DNA of 64,000 nt from a virus. This document shows positions 55,801 to 63,930 of this stretch, one piece after another. Positions within the stretch are counted from its first letter, which is position 1. Each line of letters begins with the position of its first letter. The position numbers and the translations under genes are program-made. The stretch is taken from positions 1 through 64,000 of the IMG/VR virus record IMGVR_UViG_3300048838_001413. One strand, written 5' to 3'. The notes beneath the pieces were generated by a model. It was not told the origin of the DNA. It worked only from the letters and a program-made list of their open reading frames with translations, and did not search any database.

Positions 55801-57030
55801 AACACGAAGGGCCTGAATGGATTTTTGTTTTTTCTCAACCTTAGCGGCGCCTGTTTCGTTTTTAATGGTAAACTCCTTCATGATACTGGTATTCTCTTCC
55901 ATGGCTTTGCCTGCCAGGTTCATTTGCTCACGAATTTCATTTACTTTGTTGACCATTGTACCCATAACCTGTGTCATACGCTGACCTTCGAGATCGGTTT
56001 CGCCAAGCAGTTTAACCAGCTGGGCGAATGAAGCATTTCCTTCGCCTGCCCCTTTTAAGGTTTCAAAGAGCTGGAGCATGGTTTCGTTTGCATCGTTGGT
56101 AAACGCGGTAAGGTAATCCTCGATAGACATGCCCATAATTTTGGCCATAGATTCAGTTTCGGTGGCCATTTTACTCATAAGCTTTGAATAAGCTGTGGCT
56201 GAAACTTCTGATTTCTGACCAAACCGATCGAGTGCAGCAGCAAGTCCGAGAATCTTATCGATAGACACTCCGGCCAATGGTGCAATACCGGCGGTTCGTT
56301 CAACGAAGTTGATTAAGAACCCTTCCTGAGCCGTGCTGGCCATTCCGAGTGCATTGACCGCGCTACCTACGCGGAGCATAGCTTCTTCTATGCCATATAC
56401 TTTATCGAGGCTAAAGATTTCGACGGATTTACCGATGGCGCGAATGGCATCTTCGGCATTTCCCCCGAGTTCCTTGCTGAGTGCAACCGATATTTTATCT
56501 GCGGCATTGGCAAAGCCGAGGAGATCCTGCTGGCCTCTGACCCCGAGTTTACCGGCCACATAAGCAAGATCGAGTAAATCGTTCTGAGCAGTACGGGTAT
56601 TGATTTTCATCATTTCCTTGTTCAGCTCGATAACCTCCTGCCGTGTCATATCGGTTACTTTCATTACATCGGCGATTTTGTCGTCGAATTTCTGGAATTC
56701 GTCGGTGGCTCTTCGTGTACCCATAACGAGGCCTGTAATGGCACCGATTGTACCCATAATCACCGGCCAGTACTTGTTAAGGGCATTGGCCAGACCTTTG
56801 AGGCTGGTAAGGTTAATTTGAGTTACCCTCAGCTGTGCATTGTGCTGATCGATGATACCGCGGAGATTTCTGATTTGCGCCATTGTTCGGTTGTATTCGC
56901 GCGAGCCAATGGTCATTGTGCGGATGGTGCGGGAAAGCCTCAGAAATTCGGCATTGATGCTTTTTATATCATTTCGAACCTGCTTACCGTTGATATACAG
57001 GTTTATACGTCGGGTGTAGTTGCCAGCCAT
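52852..57030 (-). CDS. Tail tape measure protein
   Basis: A 1392-aa protein. Residues ~1-90 are helical; ~100-400 is the TP901-type tape-measure region (A-T-D-E-F-Q-K-F-D-D-K-I-A-D-V-M-K-V-T, G-A-G-E-G-N-A-S-F-A-Q-L). A hydrophobic segment lies at ~510-530 (P-W-I-L-L-A-A-A-I-M-A-V-V-A-A-V-S-I), then long coiled coils (600-1160) and an Ala/Gly-rich membrane-like stretch near 1200. It sets tail length and helps DNA passage. Length implies a long siphovirus-type tail. Confidence 0.92.
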   Translation of the reverse strand: MAGNYTRRINLYINGKQVRNDIKSINAEFLRLSRTIRTMTIGSREYNRTMAQIRNLRGIIDQHNAQLRVTQINLTSLKGLANALNKYWPVIMGTIGAITGLVMGTRRATDEFQKFDDKIADVMKVTDMTRQEVIELNKEMMKINTRTAQNDLLDLAYVAGKLGVRGQQDLLGFANAADKISVALSKELGGNAEDAIRAIGKSVEIFSLDKVYGIEEAMLRVGSAVNALGMASTAQEGFLINFVERTAGIAPLAGVSIDKILGLAAALDRFGQKSEVSATAYSKLMSKMATETESMAKIMGMSIEDYLTAFTNDANETMLQLFETLKGAGEGNASFAQLVKLLGETDLEGQRMTQVMGTMVNKVNEIREQMNLAGKAMEENTSIMKEFTIKNETGAAKVEKKQKSIQALRVELGEKLFPVYMHGLSVQEQFMKSTGAIIGFVYKHRSAIAALITYILVYRTALKTIVALQKLQIITSGYLQAALLRVKVAYFAMTGSIYKAAKAKIALRAITLTNPWILLAAAIMAVVAAVSIYRMRISDAIKEAMSLNEEYNRIHADRSRAVQQERSELEELFNMINATNEGGALRNKLVGDLIQKYPELLAGLNKEKLMYNDIFQIMQALNREYHTRLKIIALEAKSEAYKQKIIDNNVRIIEIEQYLADMRANPQTQMNTALIKSLESEYNHLEGLNKNYIKQMEELAKKAKDTRTDSIKEEIELQKKSLADYQFALKHVTDEVMKEKLLNRILTTETIITNLEKQLINATTGFTNEGGVSGTKDKYSDEAEMNARINAKRRYQKGLIKTEEDLNNKLDQISLSFMRGRLKQMDKDAEDRTELMEKIVDKELEIQRDKQKRLDEINAAGIELSPVQKAELDFNDQLKKLNIFHKQKKDLSEAEALAYETLKQKHQLAIDKIDADAIKKNIDDKQLAFDTTLAAMKLEHIKELDLITTYEEGMAHLKKTYSDEELKDIKTLNQARLKIQKDQQIKETDLTIQHLETLLTEMQSFKDGGALEGLSLADGIISQEEFDTTMELINEIIEKLRQLKKERKEATGEDDEKEHDIKMKGKFKTDILGFTTDDWKTLFDNLKKGEDMVESIAMAAYALSNAWADTNAIIKNKEDKALTEYEKRINYRKKLLDDQLEKGIISQDLYNKKTDELDSKLDNQKAIYARKQAIRDRNVAMFQAIINMAAAIAEANPNIALMALAAAAGALQIGIIASTPLPQLPGKEEGGFFDVFRAQDKKKFKASYQPDKRGWIDKPTILAGEKPGSREYVIPDEAMDNPSIAPLIQMLEMARISHNLKTVDLSAAIPSLPGRVNGGFFYQDSGAGSAKPSNTKPISPRETEIPNYRELTAALTTLNQILKSGNIRAKLVYQDYEDMTEKVDTIEKDSSF

Positions 57031-57057
57031 GGTAGAGTTTGTATTAGAATTCGGTAG

Positions 57058-57093
57058 CTAAAGTAAAATGAGGCATCAGTGAATAAAAGGACA
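57058..57093 (-). promoter_or_regulatory. TGTCCTTT-class promoter (tape measure)
   Basis: TGTCCTTT-type box (57093-57086), 20 nt, TACTTTAG (57065-57058), 28 nt before the tape-measure ATG. A separate start for the long tail gene. Confidence 0.6.
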
Positions 57094-57108
57094 AGCAACG
57101 AAATGCTG

Positions 57109-57402
57109 TCAATCAGGAATCAGCACGAGCCAGTATAGTTGGCCTTCGACTGATTTGTTGATAAAACCCTGGTTAATCATTTCATCGAAAATGGCTTCTT
57201 TGGATGCGTCGCAATGTTGCAGAACGGAATCAAACAGTTCGGAAGCCGAGATAAGGTCGTCGCAATGAGCAGCAGATCCGGCCGGTAAAAACAGGCTTGA
57301 AATAACCTGCGGCAGATTAGCGGGAGGACCACCAATAATAATCACGCCACCTTCACCGGGAGGCGTATCGTCGTTGAAATCTGATTTTTTCTTTTTAGAC
57401 AT
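57109..57402 (-). CDS. Probable tail assembly protein
   Basis: A 97-aa protein immediately before the tape measure, the position of tail assembly chaperones. It has a Pro/Gly-rich front (P-P-G-E-G-G-V-I-I-I-G-G-P-P) and a helical back. No slippery site linking it to a second frame was noticed. Assignment by position only. Confidence 0.5.
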   Translation of the reverse strand: MSKKKKSDFNDDTPPGEGGVIIIGGPPANLPQVISSLFLPAGSAAHCDDLISASELFDSVLQHCDASKEAIFDEMINQGFINKSVEGQLYWLVLIPD

Positions 57403-57408
57403 TTTGTT

Positions 57409-57888
57409 TTAGTTTATACGCATACGTGCTGCATTAACAGCGGCATCGGCATTTACTGAGGCTAAATCGTTGGCCAGTTTGGGAACGTTGCTGTCGATGA
57501 TGTTGTTGAACCAGTCAACCGGTTTGCGACCTATGCCGGTTGAGTTTCCGCCACCCATTCTCACCACCATTCCATTCACCATTTTATATCCTTTTCCCAC
57601 GCCTTTATGTACAAAAACGCCATGCCTTTCAAAACGGAAGCTTGCACCTTCGGCAATTCCCTGGGCGTAGAAAATACGTTGGCGGATGCTATCGATAAGT
57701 TTTTCTTCATCGCGAACGGAGCCGAATTTATTTTTTCGCTGAACCGTTCCTTTTTTTCCTTTCGTGAACTGAGCTGCAGAAGCTTTGAGCTTACCGCGGA
57801 CATTGGTGGTCCAGTCTTTCAGCAGTTGGTTTTGCTGCATGAAAGTATCCCAGGATATAACCGCGTTGGATGATGGATATGCGCTCAT
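57409..57888 (-). CDS. Tail completion / neck protein (HK97 gp10-like)
   Basis: A 159-aa protein starting M-S-A-Y-P-S-S-N at 57886-57888, overlapping the upstream stop as ATGA. Basic N-terminal half (K-G-K-K-G-T-V-Q-R-K-N-K) and V-F-V-H-K-G-V-G-K-G-Y segment fit gp10-type tail-completion proteins. Moderate confidence. Confidence 0.55.
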   Translation of the reverse strand: MSAYPSSNAVISWDTFMQQNQLLKDWTTNVRGKLKASAAQFTKGKKGTVQRKNKFGSVRDEEKLIDSIRQRIFYAQGIAEGASFRFERHGVFVHKGVGKGYKMVNGMVVRMGGGNSTGIGRKPVDWFNNIIDSNVPKLANDLASVNADAAVNAARMRIN

Positions 57889-58391
57889 GATGAAATCCAT
57901 TTATCGGTGTCAACCGCTTCGGGGAAGAATGAATCAATATCAAAAGTGTAACGGATTCCGTAAAGGTTTCCGAGTTCGGAAGAGATAAGCCTGGCTTCGA
58001 CAGAAGAGATATCGAAGCTTCGTACCGGGTTATCCGGCAATTGTTTATCGGCGCGGATACGAGCCAGAATATCGTCGCCAATTTCTTCGAGGTCGTCCCA
58101 GGTCTGATGGATTTTTTCGTAATCGTCCCTATCGGACACATGACTGGCAAGCAGGAACCCGCTGGATCGTTTTTTAGAGATATTGTCGCTTTTCTGATCG
58201 GTAAGGGTGAAGCTATATCCCTCCATCACGAGCAATGGATAACAGGCAGATTCAGGCAGCCCGGTAATTACTTCGTCGAGTTCGAGGCGGAAGAAGTGTT
58301 TTTCCTCGTTGCTGTGCCTGATTGCAATATGCTCAGTGGCGATGGTTCTGAAGTAATCGACCAGCGCCGAGAATTTACGACCTTTTTGCAT
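57885..58391 (-). CDS. Hypothetical head-tail joining protein
   Basis: A 168-aa protein. Alpha/beta with a L-V-M-E-G-Y-S-F-T-L-T-D-Q-K-S strand pair and a helix D-L-E-E-I-G-D-D-I-L-A-R-I. Part of the connector cluster; overlaps both neighbours (17 nt upstream, 4 nt downstream). Family not recognised. Confidence 0.55.
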   Translation of the reverse strand: MQKGRKFSALVDYFRTIATEHIAIRHSNEEKHFFRLELDEVITGLPESACYPLLVMEGYSFTLTDQKSDNISKKRSSGFLLASHVSDRDDYEKIHQTWDDLEEIGDDILARIRADKQLPDNPVRSFDISSVEARLISSELGNLYGIRYTFDIDSFFPEAVDTDKWISS

Positions 58392-59136
58392 TTTCTTTGA
58401 TTTTTCGGGTTATGTAGCGGAGTACATCGTGCAGGAGCATACCTGCATATTTTTCGGAATTGATGATATCATCGTTCACTATGCTATCGAAAACCTTCAG
58501 CCAGGATGAATTTTTCTTTGACACTTTGGTTTTATCATCATCGATATTTTTTGTAAAAATGAGCGGGTACCTATCGGTGAGCCAATCTTTAATGAGGCGA
58601 TAATTGATGGCCACGGCCTGTTTTACAAAGGGATCTGTTTTGGCTGCTGCTTTGGTTCGTTGTTCGATCAGGTTTTCGTTGAACCGTTTGTTACCCGGCC
58701 AGTAAAGGGTAGCGATGAATTTGTTAAGCGCTTCATCGGCCTTTATTTTATCGGGTTCGATGGCATATTCGTTGAAATAGGTATCGATAAAGATAAACCG
58801 TCCGAATGTAAGGCCGTCTAATCCCTTTTTGGGAGGAATACCACAGGCGAGTTTTTTGATGATAAAGCTTTCGCGCGGGGTGAAGTCGCGGATAAAGTCG
58901 ATGGCATCGATGATATTGTACACCATAAACGGGCTTAATCGTTTTGCGATGAAGCGTGGAATACCAAAGAATCCGGAGAGGAAAGTAACGTCGTCGTTTT
59001 TTTCTTCGGTGAGGTAGAATTTGGCGACAGTAACGAGCTGAGCCGGGGAAACCTCGGACCAGCTTTCGGGGTATTCTCTATCCCATTTAAGTGGGATAAA
59101 ACCGAACAAATCATATTTTATCTGAATGGTTTTCAT
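58375..59136 (-). CDS. Hypothetical connector-cluster protein
   Basis: A 253-aa protein with a helical middle (F-G-R-F-I-F-I-D-T-Y-F-N-E-Y ... A-L-N-K-F-I-A-T-L-Y-W-P-G), a pattern I have seen in Bacteroidota phage head-tail regions without a named role. Start overlaps the stop of the DUF6712 gene by one base. Confidence 0.55.
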   Translation of the reverse strand: MKTIQIKYDLFGFIPLKWDREYPESWSEVSPAQLVTVAKFYLTEEKNDDVTFLSGFFGIPRFIAKRLSPFMVYNIIDAIDFIRDFTPRESFIIKKLACGIPPKKGLDGLTFGRFIFIDTYFNEYAIEPDKIKADEALNKFIATLYWPGNKRFNENLIEQRTKAAAKTDPFVKQAVAINYRLIKDWLTDRYPLIFTKNIDDDKTKVSKKNSSWLKVFDSIVNDDIINSEKYAGMLLHDVLRYITRKIKENAKRS

Positions 59137-60182
59137 CAGGTGAAGAAGGTTCGTTTTCCTGAATTATCGCGGTTGTGAAGCGCGTTAGATCGCGGGTTTG
59201 CATCTTCGGCCCAGCTTGCGGCATTATCGGCCAGATACTTTTTAAGGCGGATAAAATACTCCTGGGCAATACGTTTGTTGCGTTCGATCAGGTCTTTCAC
59301 CCTTGCTTCGTCGGTATTGATCTCGAGGTCGGAATTTGTGAGGTTTTTGATTCCTTTGAGGTACAAACCACGCTCGGTGAGTTCAGCGCCGGAATCCTCC
59401 ATCAGCATAGCCGTGCTGAGATAGGCCACCGGATCTCTGAGGTATGGCATTATTGCCTTGACCTTATCTGCCGGGTTTTCCTTTTTCAGTTCCTCAAAAA
59501 TATAGGCCAGTGTTGACTCTCTGATATACTTAGAGAGTTCAAGTTCCTCCACGGTTTTCATGTACTGCCGCAAACGGTCGAAAACAATGCGCGAGTTGTT
59601 GATGTGGTAATGTACCTGAAAGGTTTTTGTGTCGGCAATAATCCGGCCTTTGTGCCTGTACATTTCGGTTTTGTAGGCATCGAAATACTGAATTCGGGTT
59701 TCGAGGATCTCGAGAATCACGTCAATGCCATCAATACCCGAGTTGCGGAAGTATTTTTTCAGGTTATCCTCCTGATACTTGAAAAGGGATTTCACTTGTT
59801 CGGATTCGCTTCTTTTGAATCCGGCATCGGAAGTGCTTACATTCAATTGATCGAATCCAATCCACAGGGCAATATTGGCGATTGATTTCTGCGTATAATA
59901 AAGCAGCATTGACCATGCCTTTTCTTCAGGGTTTAGATTGTTGTCGTCGAGATCTCCTGAAGTGGCTCCGATCAGGAAATTGTTATCCTGGATATCGGCA
60001 GTAATTTTATAGGTTTCAGGATTGTTGTGATAGGCAATGAGCATGGCATACATATCGCTTCCGAGGGCGGGTGCGATAAACGACATTTCAGCCTGCGCCA
60101 GGTGCGCCGAAATACGGTCGAATTCAAGCGCTTTGCCAACCCTGACAACTGCGCGAACTTCATCGATGGATTTGAGTAACAT
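59136..60182 (-). CDS. DUF6712-like head-tail connector
   Basis: A 348-aa protein starting M-L-L-K-S-I-D-E-V-R-A-V-V-R-V at 60180-60182, one base after the portal stop; a longer frame would overlap the portal gene by 138 nt and is rejected. The S-I-D-E-V-R-A-V ... L-E-F-D-R-I-S-A-H-L-A-Q-A-E start fits DUF6712, found next to portal genes in Bacteroidota phages. Probably a head-tail adaptor. Confidence 0.65.
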   Translation of the reverse strand: MLLKSIDEVRAVVRVGKALEFDRISAHLAQAEMSFIAPALGSDMYAMLIAYHNNPETYKITADIQDNNFLIGATSGDLDDNNLNPEEKAWSMLLYYTQKSIANIALWIGFDQLNVSTSDAGFKRSESEQVKSLFKYQEDNLKKYFRNSGIDGIDVILEILETRIQYFDAYKTEMYRHKGRIIADTKTFQVHYHINNSRIVFDRLRQYMKTVEELELSKYIRESTLAYIFEELKKENPADKVKAIMPYLRDPVAYLSTAMLMEDSGAELTERGLYLKGIKNLTNSDLEINTDEARVKDLIERNKRIAQEYFIRLKKYLADNAASWAEDANPRSNALHNRDNSGKRTFFT

Positions 60183-60183
60183 A

Positions 60184-61533
60184 TCAGGAAAGGGTTTTAG
60201 ATGTTCCGGCCCCGGTGTCGAGGGTAGTAAGAATTGTTGATCTGAAACGGAGTTGTACATCGGTAATGCCGTTGTACTCGAGGAAGATTTCGAGCGGATC
60301 GAGGATATTTTGCCTGTCAATCCACGCGTTCGCGATATTTACGAGGAATGCTTCGCGTATGTTTGAGCCGCCCTGATTGCTTGAATAGGTTCCCCCAGGC
60401 ATACCAGCTCCCAAAACGTTTGGATTAATCATAAGTGCAAACAAGATCTCAGAGTTTGCCGCTGCTGAAGTAATGAGTTTGTCTCCGTCCTTGTATTTGT
60501 TGTCGAGGGGTTCGATGATCCATTGCTCTTCTGCTTTTCCGGAATTGGGGTTAATTTCAAAGAAAGTGAAAATTGGTTTATCGGCATTTTCGACACCGCA
60601 AAGATTTTCTTCGAGGCTATCCATGTAGGTTTCAATGGCGGCTCGTCTAAGCGCGGGATCGGGGTAATCTTCTTTGGCGAATTTACGGTCCCAGAATGCG
60701 TAGGGTATTTTGACATGCCATTTCCAGGTGATTTGGTTCTGGTATGCTTTTTTGAGGAATGAAGGAACGCTTTTGGCAATATCAATCCAGCCGGCAAGGT
60801 AGGCCGACCACCATATAGGTTCGCCGTAATACTCAGCATTTGACCAGCTATCGCGGATTGCGAACACGAGGCTTTTGTTTGATATTTTGCCGGCCATTTT
60901 ACGCCGGTTAATGTCGCCGAGGGGATCGTATTCGTCGAGCAGATCGAGCACTTCGAATTCACCATCTCCGGGAGTATCAGGCCATTTTCCGGAAACAACA
61001 ACCTTTTCCATCACACCTTTTTTGGCGATGCTGATGCGGCAGAACATTGAATTGATGGCATTGAGGCCAACCATTTTGGAACCATCTTCGTTGGGGATCA
61101 GCTGTACGTTTCCGCATCCGAACTTAAAGTAATCGCGGGTAGCCTTTTCGAGGTAACGCCTGACCATGCGCGAATTACAGAATCTAACGATTTCCTCGTC
61201 GTCGATTACCTCGAGCTGTTCGTTACCCTGATCGTCGTAGCCTTTCACATGGCAAGGGAAAACACCCTGGCCGAGTGTAAAATTGCGGATAAATTTAAGC
61301 CCGGTATTGAGCACGCCCACCGAACGAATAAGATCGTAAGCGGTTTTCGGGAAATCGTTGTTTGGTCCCCATGCAGCAACTTCGATGTTACCGACAGTGA
61401 GTTTATCTTCGGTAATTTCGGTTTGTGTAGTAACCTTTGGCTTTACCTCGGGAGCACCTGAAGTTGAGGCAAAATATTTGGTTCCGTAGGCAATGAGAGG
61501 AACACCGTGGTCATTAAATAGTATCTTGGTCAT
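60184..61533 (-). CDS. Portal protein
   Basis: A 449-aa protein. Features of portals: N-terminal W-G-P-N-N-D-F-P then L-N-T-G-L-K-F-I-R-N-F-T-L-G-Q-G, a central stem-type helix region, and C-terminal S-N-I-R-E-A-F-L-V-N-I-A-N-A-W. It forms the dodecameric ring at one capsid vertex. Overlaps the small upstream gene by 4 nt (ATGA). Confidence 0.8.
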   Translation of the reverse strand: MTKILFNDHGVPLIAYGTKYFASTSGAPEVKPKVTTQTEITEDKLTVGNIEVAAWGPNNDFPKTAYDLIRSVGVLNTGLKFIRNFTLGQGVFPCHVKGYDDQGNEQLEVIDDEEIVRFCNSRMVRRYLEKATRDYFKFGCGNVQLIPNEDGSKMVGLNAINSMFCRISIAKKGVMEKVVVSGKWPDTPGDGEFEVLDLLDEYDPLGDINRRKMAGKISNKSLVFAIRDSWSNAEYYGEPIWWSAYLAGWIDIAKSVPSFLKKAYQNQITWKWHVKIPYAFWDRKFAKEDYPDPALRRAAIETYMDSLEENLCGVENADKPIFTFFEINPNSGKAEEQWIIEPLDNKYKDGDKLITSAAANSEILFALMINPNVLGAGMPGGTYSSNQGGSNIREAFLVNIANAWIDRQNILDPLEIFLEYNGITDVQLRFRSTILTTLDTGAGTSKTLS

Positions 61534-61805
61534 AGCTTTACTTTTTGATCGTTGAATTCAATGATGTTATCAATATGCACAGGATAAACGTGGCCGGTTG
61601 CATTGCCATCGGCATCGATTGGTCTTACACCGCGGAATCTGTTTTGCGACATATTGAATCGCAATCCGGTAGCCACAGCTTTCGGGAAGAAAACGATCTG
61701 TCCGTTTTTTTTAATGAATTTAATTGAGAAAACCACCTGCTTACCGTAGGGGGTTTCCTTAATATCCATTTCGCGCAAAGCCTGAACCCGGAGAATAGCA
61801 GCCAT
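61530..61805 (-). CDS. Hypothetical small protein before portal
   Basis: A 91-aa beta-rich protein (V-V-F-S-I-K-F-I-K-K-N-G-Q-I-V-F-F). Coupled on both sides: one-base overlap with the holin-like gene, ATGA overlap with the portal. Function unknown. Confidence 0.55.
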   Translation of the reverse strand: MAAILRVQALREMDIKETPYGKQVVFSIKFIKKNGQIVFFPKAVATGLRFNMSQNRFRGVRPIDADGNATGHVYPVHIDNIIEFNDQKVKL

Positions 61806-62401
61806 TAGTATCCTTTTTCTTTGTCGCGTTCGTTACCATCGTTCAGGCGATAGAGAAACTTAGCTGTTCGCCGGTCGCCAAACCACCAGGTAATTACAGA
61901 AACGGTGAGGTAAATCACCACGTCGCTTATTTCGGTGAACATTGCTCTGGCTTGTTCGGCCGACAATAAAGGTTCTTTGGCTGTAATGATTTCGATAACC
62001 TTGAACGTGAGGATTGTGGTGAGGGCAGTGAGATACATTGTAAGTCCGGGACGGATAGAAGCACGCACAGTGTCAACCAGACCCATAAGGAACGCAATGA
62101 GTTTGCCGGTTTTGCTGCCATTGGCAGTAAGCAGGGAAAGTTTTTCGGCGGTAAGTACATCGGCCTGAGCGCCTTTGAGGCTTTCGAGATAAGCAGAAGC
62201 TTCGGCTTGCTCGATGGCAGCTTCGGTTCGGGTAGTTTCGACAGCGATCAGCAGTTTGGCTTCCTGTTCGCGTTCTTTGATGTCGAATTCCCTCATTTTG
62301 AGGTCGTGTTCGTTTTTGAGTTTCTGAGTTTTCAGATTGGTGAAGCTGGTGATGATGTTTCCGAGGAATCCGGTAGCGACACCGAGGATTGTTTCAATCA
62401 T
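61805..62401 (-). CDS. 3-TM holin-like protein
   Basis: A 198-aa protein: short N-terminal amphipathic/hydrophobic segment (I-L-G-V-A-T-G-F-L-G-N-I-I), a charged coiled coil (about 30-75), then two or three spans (about 100-130, 150-175) ending V-I-T-W-W-F-G-D-R-R-T-A-K. The terminal W-W-F-G-D-R motif is typical of 3-TM phage holins. It would time lysis by opening the inner membrane. It lies next to the DUF5675 gene. Confidence 0.65.
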   Translation of the reverse strand: MIETILGVATGFLGNIITSFTNLKTQKLKNEHDLKMREFDIKEREQEAKLLIAVETTRTEAAIEQAEASAYLESLKGAQADVLTAEKLSLLTANGSKTGKLIAFLMGLVDTVRASIRPGLTMYLTALTTILTFKVIEIITAKEPLLSAEQARAMFTEISDVVIYLTVSVITWWFGDRRTAKFLYRLNDGNERDKEKGY

Positions 62402-62819
62402 TGTTGATGATTTTGAGGTTAAAACTATTGGAGAGTCCTATTTTTAGTGACATTTCGGAAAAAGCTTTGGTAGAATTGAGGATAGCCCTCTGATTTTTGA
62501 TTTTACCCTGGTATGCACCGGGTAAAATGCAGCCACGGGAATGGGTGAGGAAGTTTTTGCGGGTATCTCCGGCCAGATTGCCCTTGTGAAAGAGGACATA
62601 TGATCGACCGGGGACATTGGAAACGATCCAGCATCGTCCGAATTTCGGGCTTTTGTAGGGTTTGCAGATATAATCCCCAGCAGGGATACGCGAAAAGCCA
62701 ACCTCGTTATCGCGTTCGGGCAATTCGATGATGTGTACTTTGAGGCCAACTGAAGGCGCGATAAGTACAGCGAATGTACCCTGATCGGTAGGTTTTGAAC
62801 GAATAAGGAAAGCATCCAT
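62394..62819 (-). CDS. DUF5675 protein (L,D-carboxypeptidase-like lysis protein)
   Basis: A 141-aa protein with I-P-A-G-D-Y-I-C, F-G-R-C-W-I-V-S-N-V-P-G-R-S, L-F-H-K-G-N and the T-H-S-R-G-C-I-L-P-G-A segment containing S-R-G-C, recalling the catalytic H-x-x-x-S-x-G-C motif of L,D-transpeptidases. DUF5675 genes sit in many Bacteroidota phages next to holins. Likely peptidoglycan-acting; activity unproven. Confidence 0.7.
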   Translation of the reverse strand: MDAFLIRSKPTDQGTFAVLIAPSVGLKVHIIELPERDNEVGFSRIPAGDYICKPYKSPKFGRCWIVSNVPGRSYVLFHKGNLAGDTRKNFLTHSRGCILPGAYQGKIKNQRAILNSTKAFSEMSLKIGLSNSFNLKIINND

Positions 62820-63085
62820 TATTTACCTCCTTTTTCGATAAGTTTTTTAATCTCAGTCAGCTTATCGTTGATGTTTTGGAGCTGGTTTTCAACCAGCTCT
62901 TTGTTGGCTTTACATTCCACCGCTTTATCCATTCGTTCAATATCTTTTTCCATTTTGGTCATTTTGATATTGCCTGCTTCAAATCGGGTAGAAACGGATC
63001 TGTTGTGTGAAGAAATCATCTTAAAAACGATTATGAGAAGTGCGATGTATGAGGCGATAACACCCAATAATTGTTCGGCGGACAT
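62819..63085 (-). CDS. Membrane-anchored coiled-coil protein
   Basis: An 88-aa protein: one span (about 5-23, L-L-G-V-I-A-S-Y-I-A-L-L-I-I-V-F), then a coiled coil to the end. Layout resembles XhlA-type or spanin-like lysis accessory proteins. First gene of the lysis-portal operon; overlaps the next gene by one base. Confidence 0.6.
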   Translation of the reverse strand: MSAEQLLGVIASYIALLIIVFKMISSHNRSVSTRFEAGNIKMTKMEKDIERMDKAVECKANKELVENQLQNINDKLTEIKKLIEKGGK

Positions 63086-63101
63086 AGTTCTTGTTTTTCA
63101 G

Positions 63102-63137
63102 CAAAACTAAAGTGAGAAAGCGGCGATGGAAAGGACA
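63102..63137 (-). promoter_or_regulatory. TGTCCTTT-class promoter (lysis-portal operon)
   Basis: TGTCCTTT (63137-63130), 20 nt, TAGTTTTG (63109-63102), a perfect TAnnTTTG, 16 nt before the ATG at 63085 and just downstream of the terminator at 63168-63188. Confidence 0.75.
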
Positions 63138-63167
63138 GACGAAAAGTGCGGATTGGAAGGCAATAAA

Positions 63168-63188
63168 AAAGGCCGCTGAGCGGCCTTT
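63168..63188 (-). terminator. Rho-independent terminator
   Basis: AAAGGCCGC/GCGGCCTTT with a 3-nt loop, followed by TTT ATT in minus-strand sense. Ends the transcript of 63196-63576. Confidence 0.8.
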
Positions 63189-63195
63189 CGTGTAA

Positions 63196-63576
63196 TTATA
63201 ACAGGTTGGAATCGGGAGGAGGGAGAGGTTCTTTTTTGGCAGTGGGTACCAGGTATGTAAACCGGTACCAATCGGCCAGGCGATTAACAGCAGGGGTGAG
63301 GGCGGCTATATCGGCAAGGTCGGGGCTGAGAGATCCGGGAAAAATTCTGACCGAGGCAATAAGCACGGCATCGCGGTTGGTGCCTGTAATGGTGCTGAGG
63401 AACTGCAGGTTGTGATACTGGTGGTATTTTTGCAGGTATTCCTGCTGATCGAGCGCTGATTGCCTTGACGTGTGCCTGAAAACCTGAAACAGCATAGCGG
63501 CTTTACTGTTCTGAAAGAAAATGAACTGTTTGTTGTCGGTGCTTGTGAGAAGTAATTTGGCGTTTTGTTTTGGCAT
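63196..63576 (-). CDS. Hypothetical protein
   Basis: A 126-aa protein starting M-P-K-Q-N-A-K-L-L-L-T-S at 63574-63576. A 20-codon longer frame starts at another ATG but has a poor N-terminus. Helical, with D-Q-Q-E-Y-L-Q-K-Y-H-Q-Y-H-N-L-Q in the middle. Not recognised. Followed by a strong terminator. Confidence 0.5.
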   Translation of the reverse strand: MPKQNAKLLLTSTDNKQFIFFQNSKAAMLFQVFRHTSRQSALDQQEYLQKYHQYHNLQFLSTITGTNRDAVLIASVRIFPGSLSPDLADIAALTPAVNRLADWYRFTYLVPTAKKEPLPPPDSNLL

Positions 63577-63696
63577 TGCGGGTTTTTTTTGGTGATGTGA
63601 ATGAGTTGCGTATATATTTTTGGTGATACACGCCAAATGGTTTCCGCGATTAGCGGGGGATTGGGGTTATTGCGGGTATATATTCGTTGGCAGCAA

Positions 63697-63930
63697 TTAA
63701 AGCCCCAACGAGCGGCATATTTCAAACCTTTTTTGATCTTTCCCCTGTTCATGTACATATTTAAGCACATCTGACCATCGATTGAATTTATCCACTTTAA
63801 TATCACCCCAGCCGGATAATTCATAGGTTGAGAAATATTTGTGTTTAAATCCTAAGTTGATTAAGGCATCAACAACATCTTTTTGAAATTTTGTGAGCTT
63901 TTGATATTGCTCTAATTCGTCTTTTTCCAT
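63697..63930 (-). CDS. Hypothetical small protein
   Basis: A 77-aa helical protein starting M-E-K-D-E-L-E-Q-Y-Q-K-L-T-K-F at 63928-63930; a 14-codon longer reading starts at another ATG (63972). Contains F-S-T-Y-E-L-S-G-W-G-D-I-K-V-D-K-F-N-R-W. Unrecognised. Rightmost gene in the window. Confidence 0.5.
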   Translation of the reverse strand: MEKDELEQYQKLTKFQKDVVDALINLGFKHKYFSTYELSGWGDIKVDKFNRWSDVLKYVHEQGKDQKRFEICRSLGL

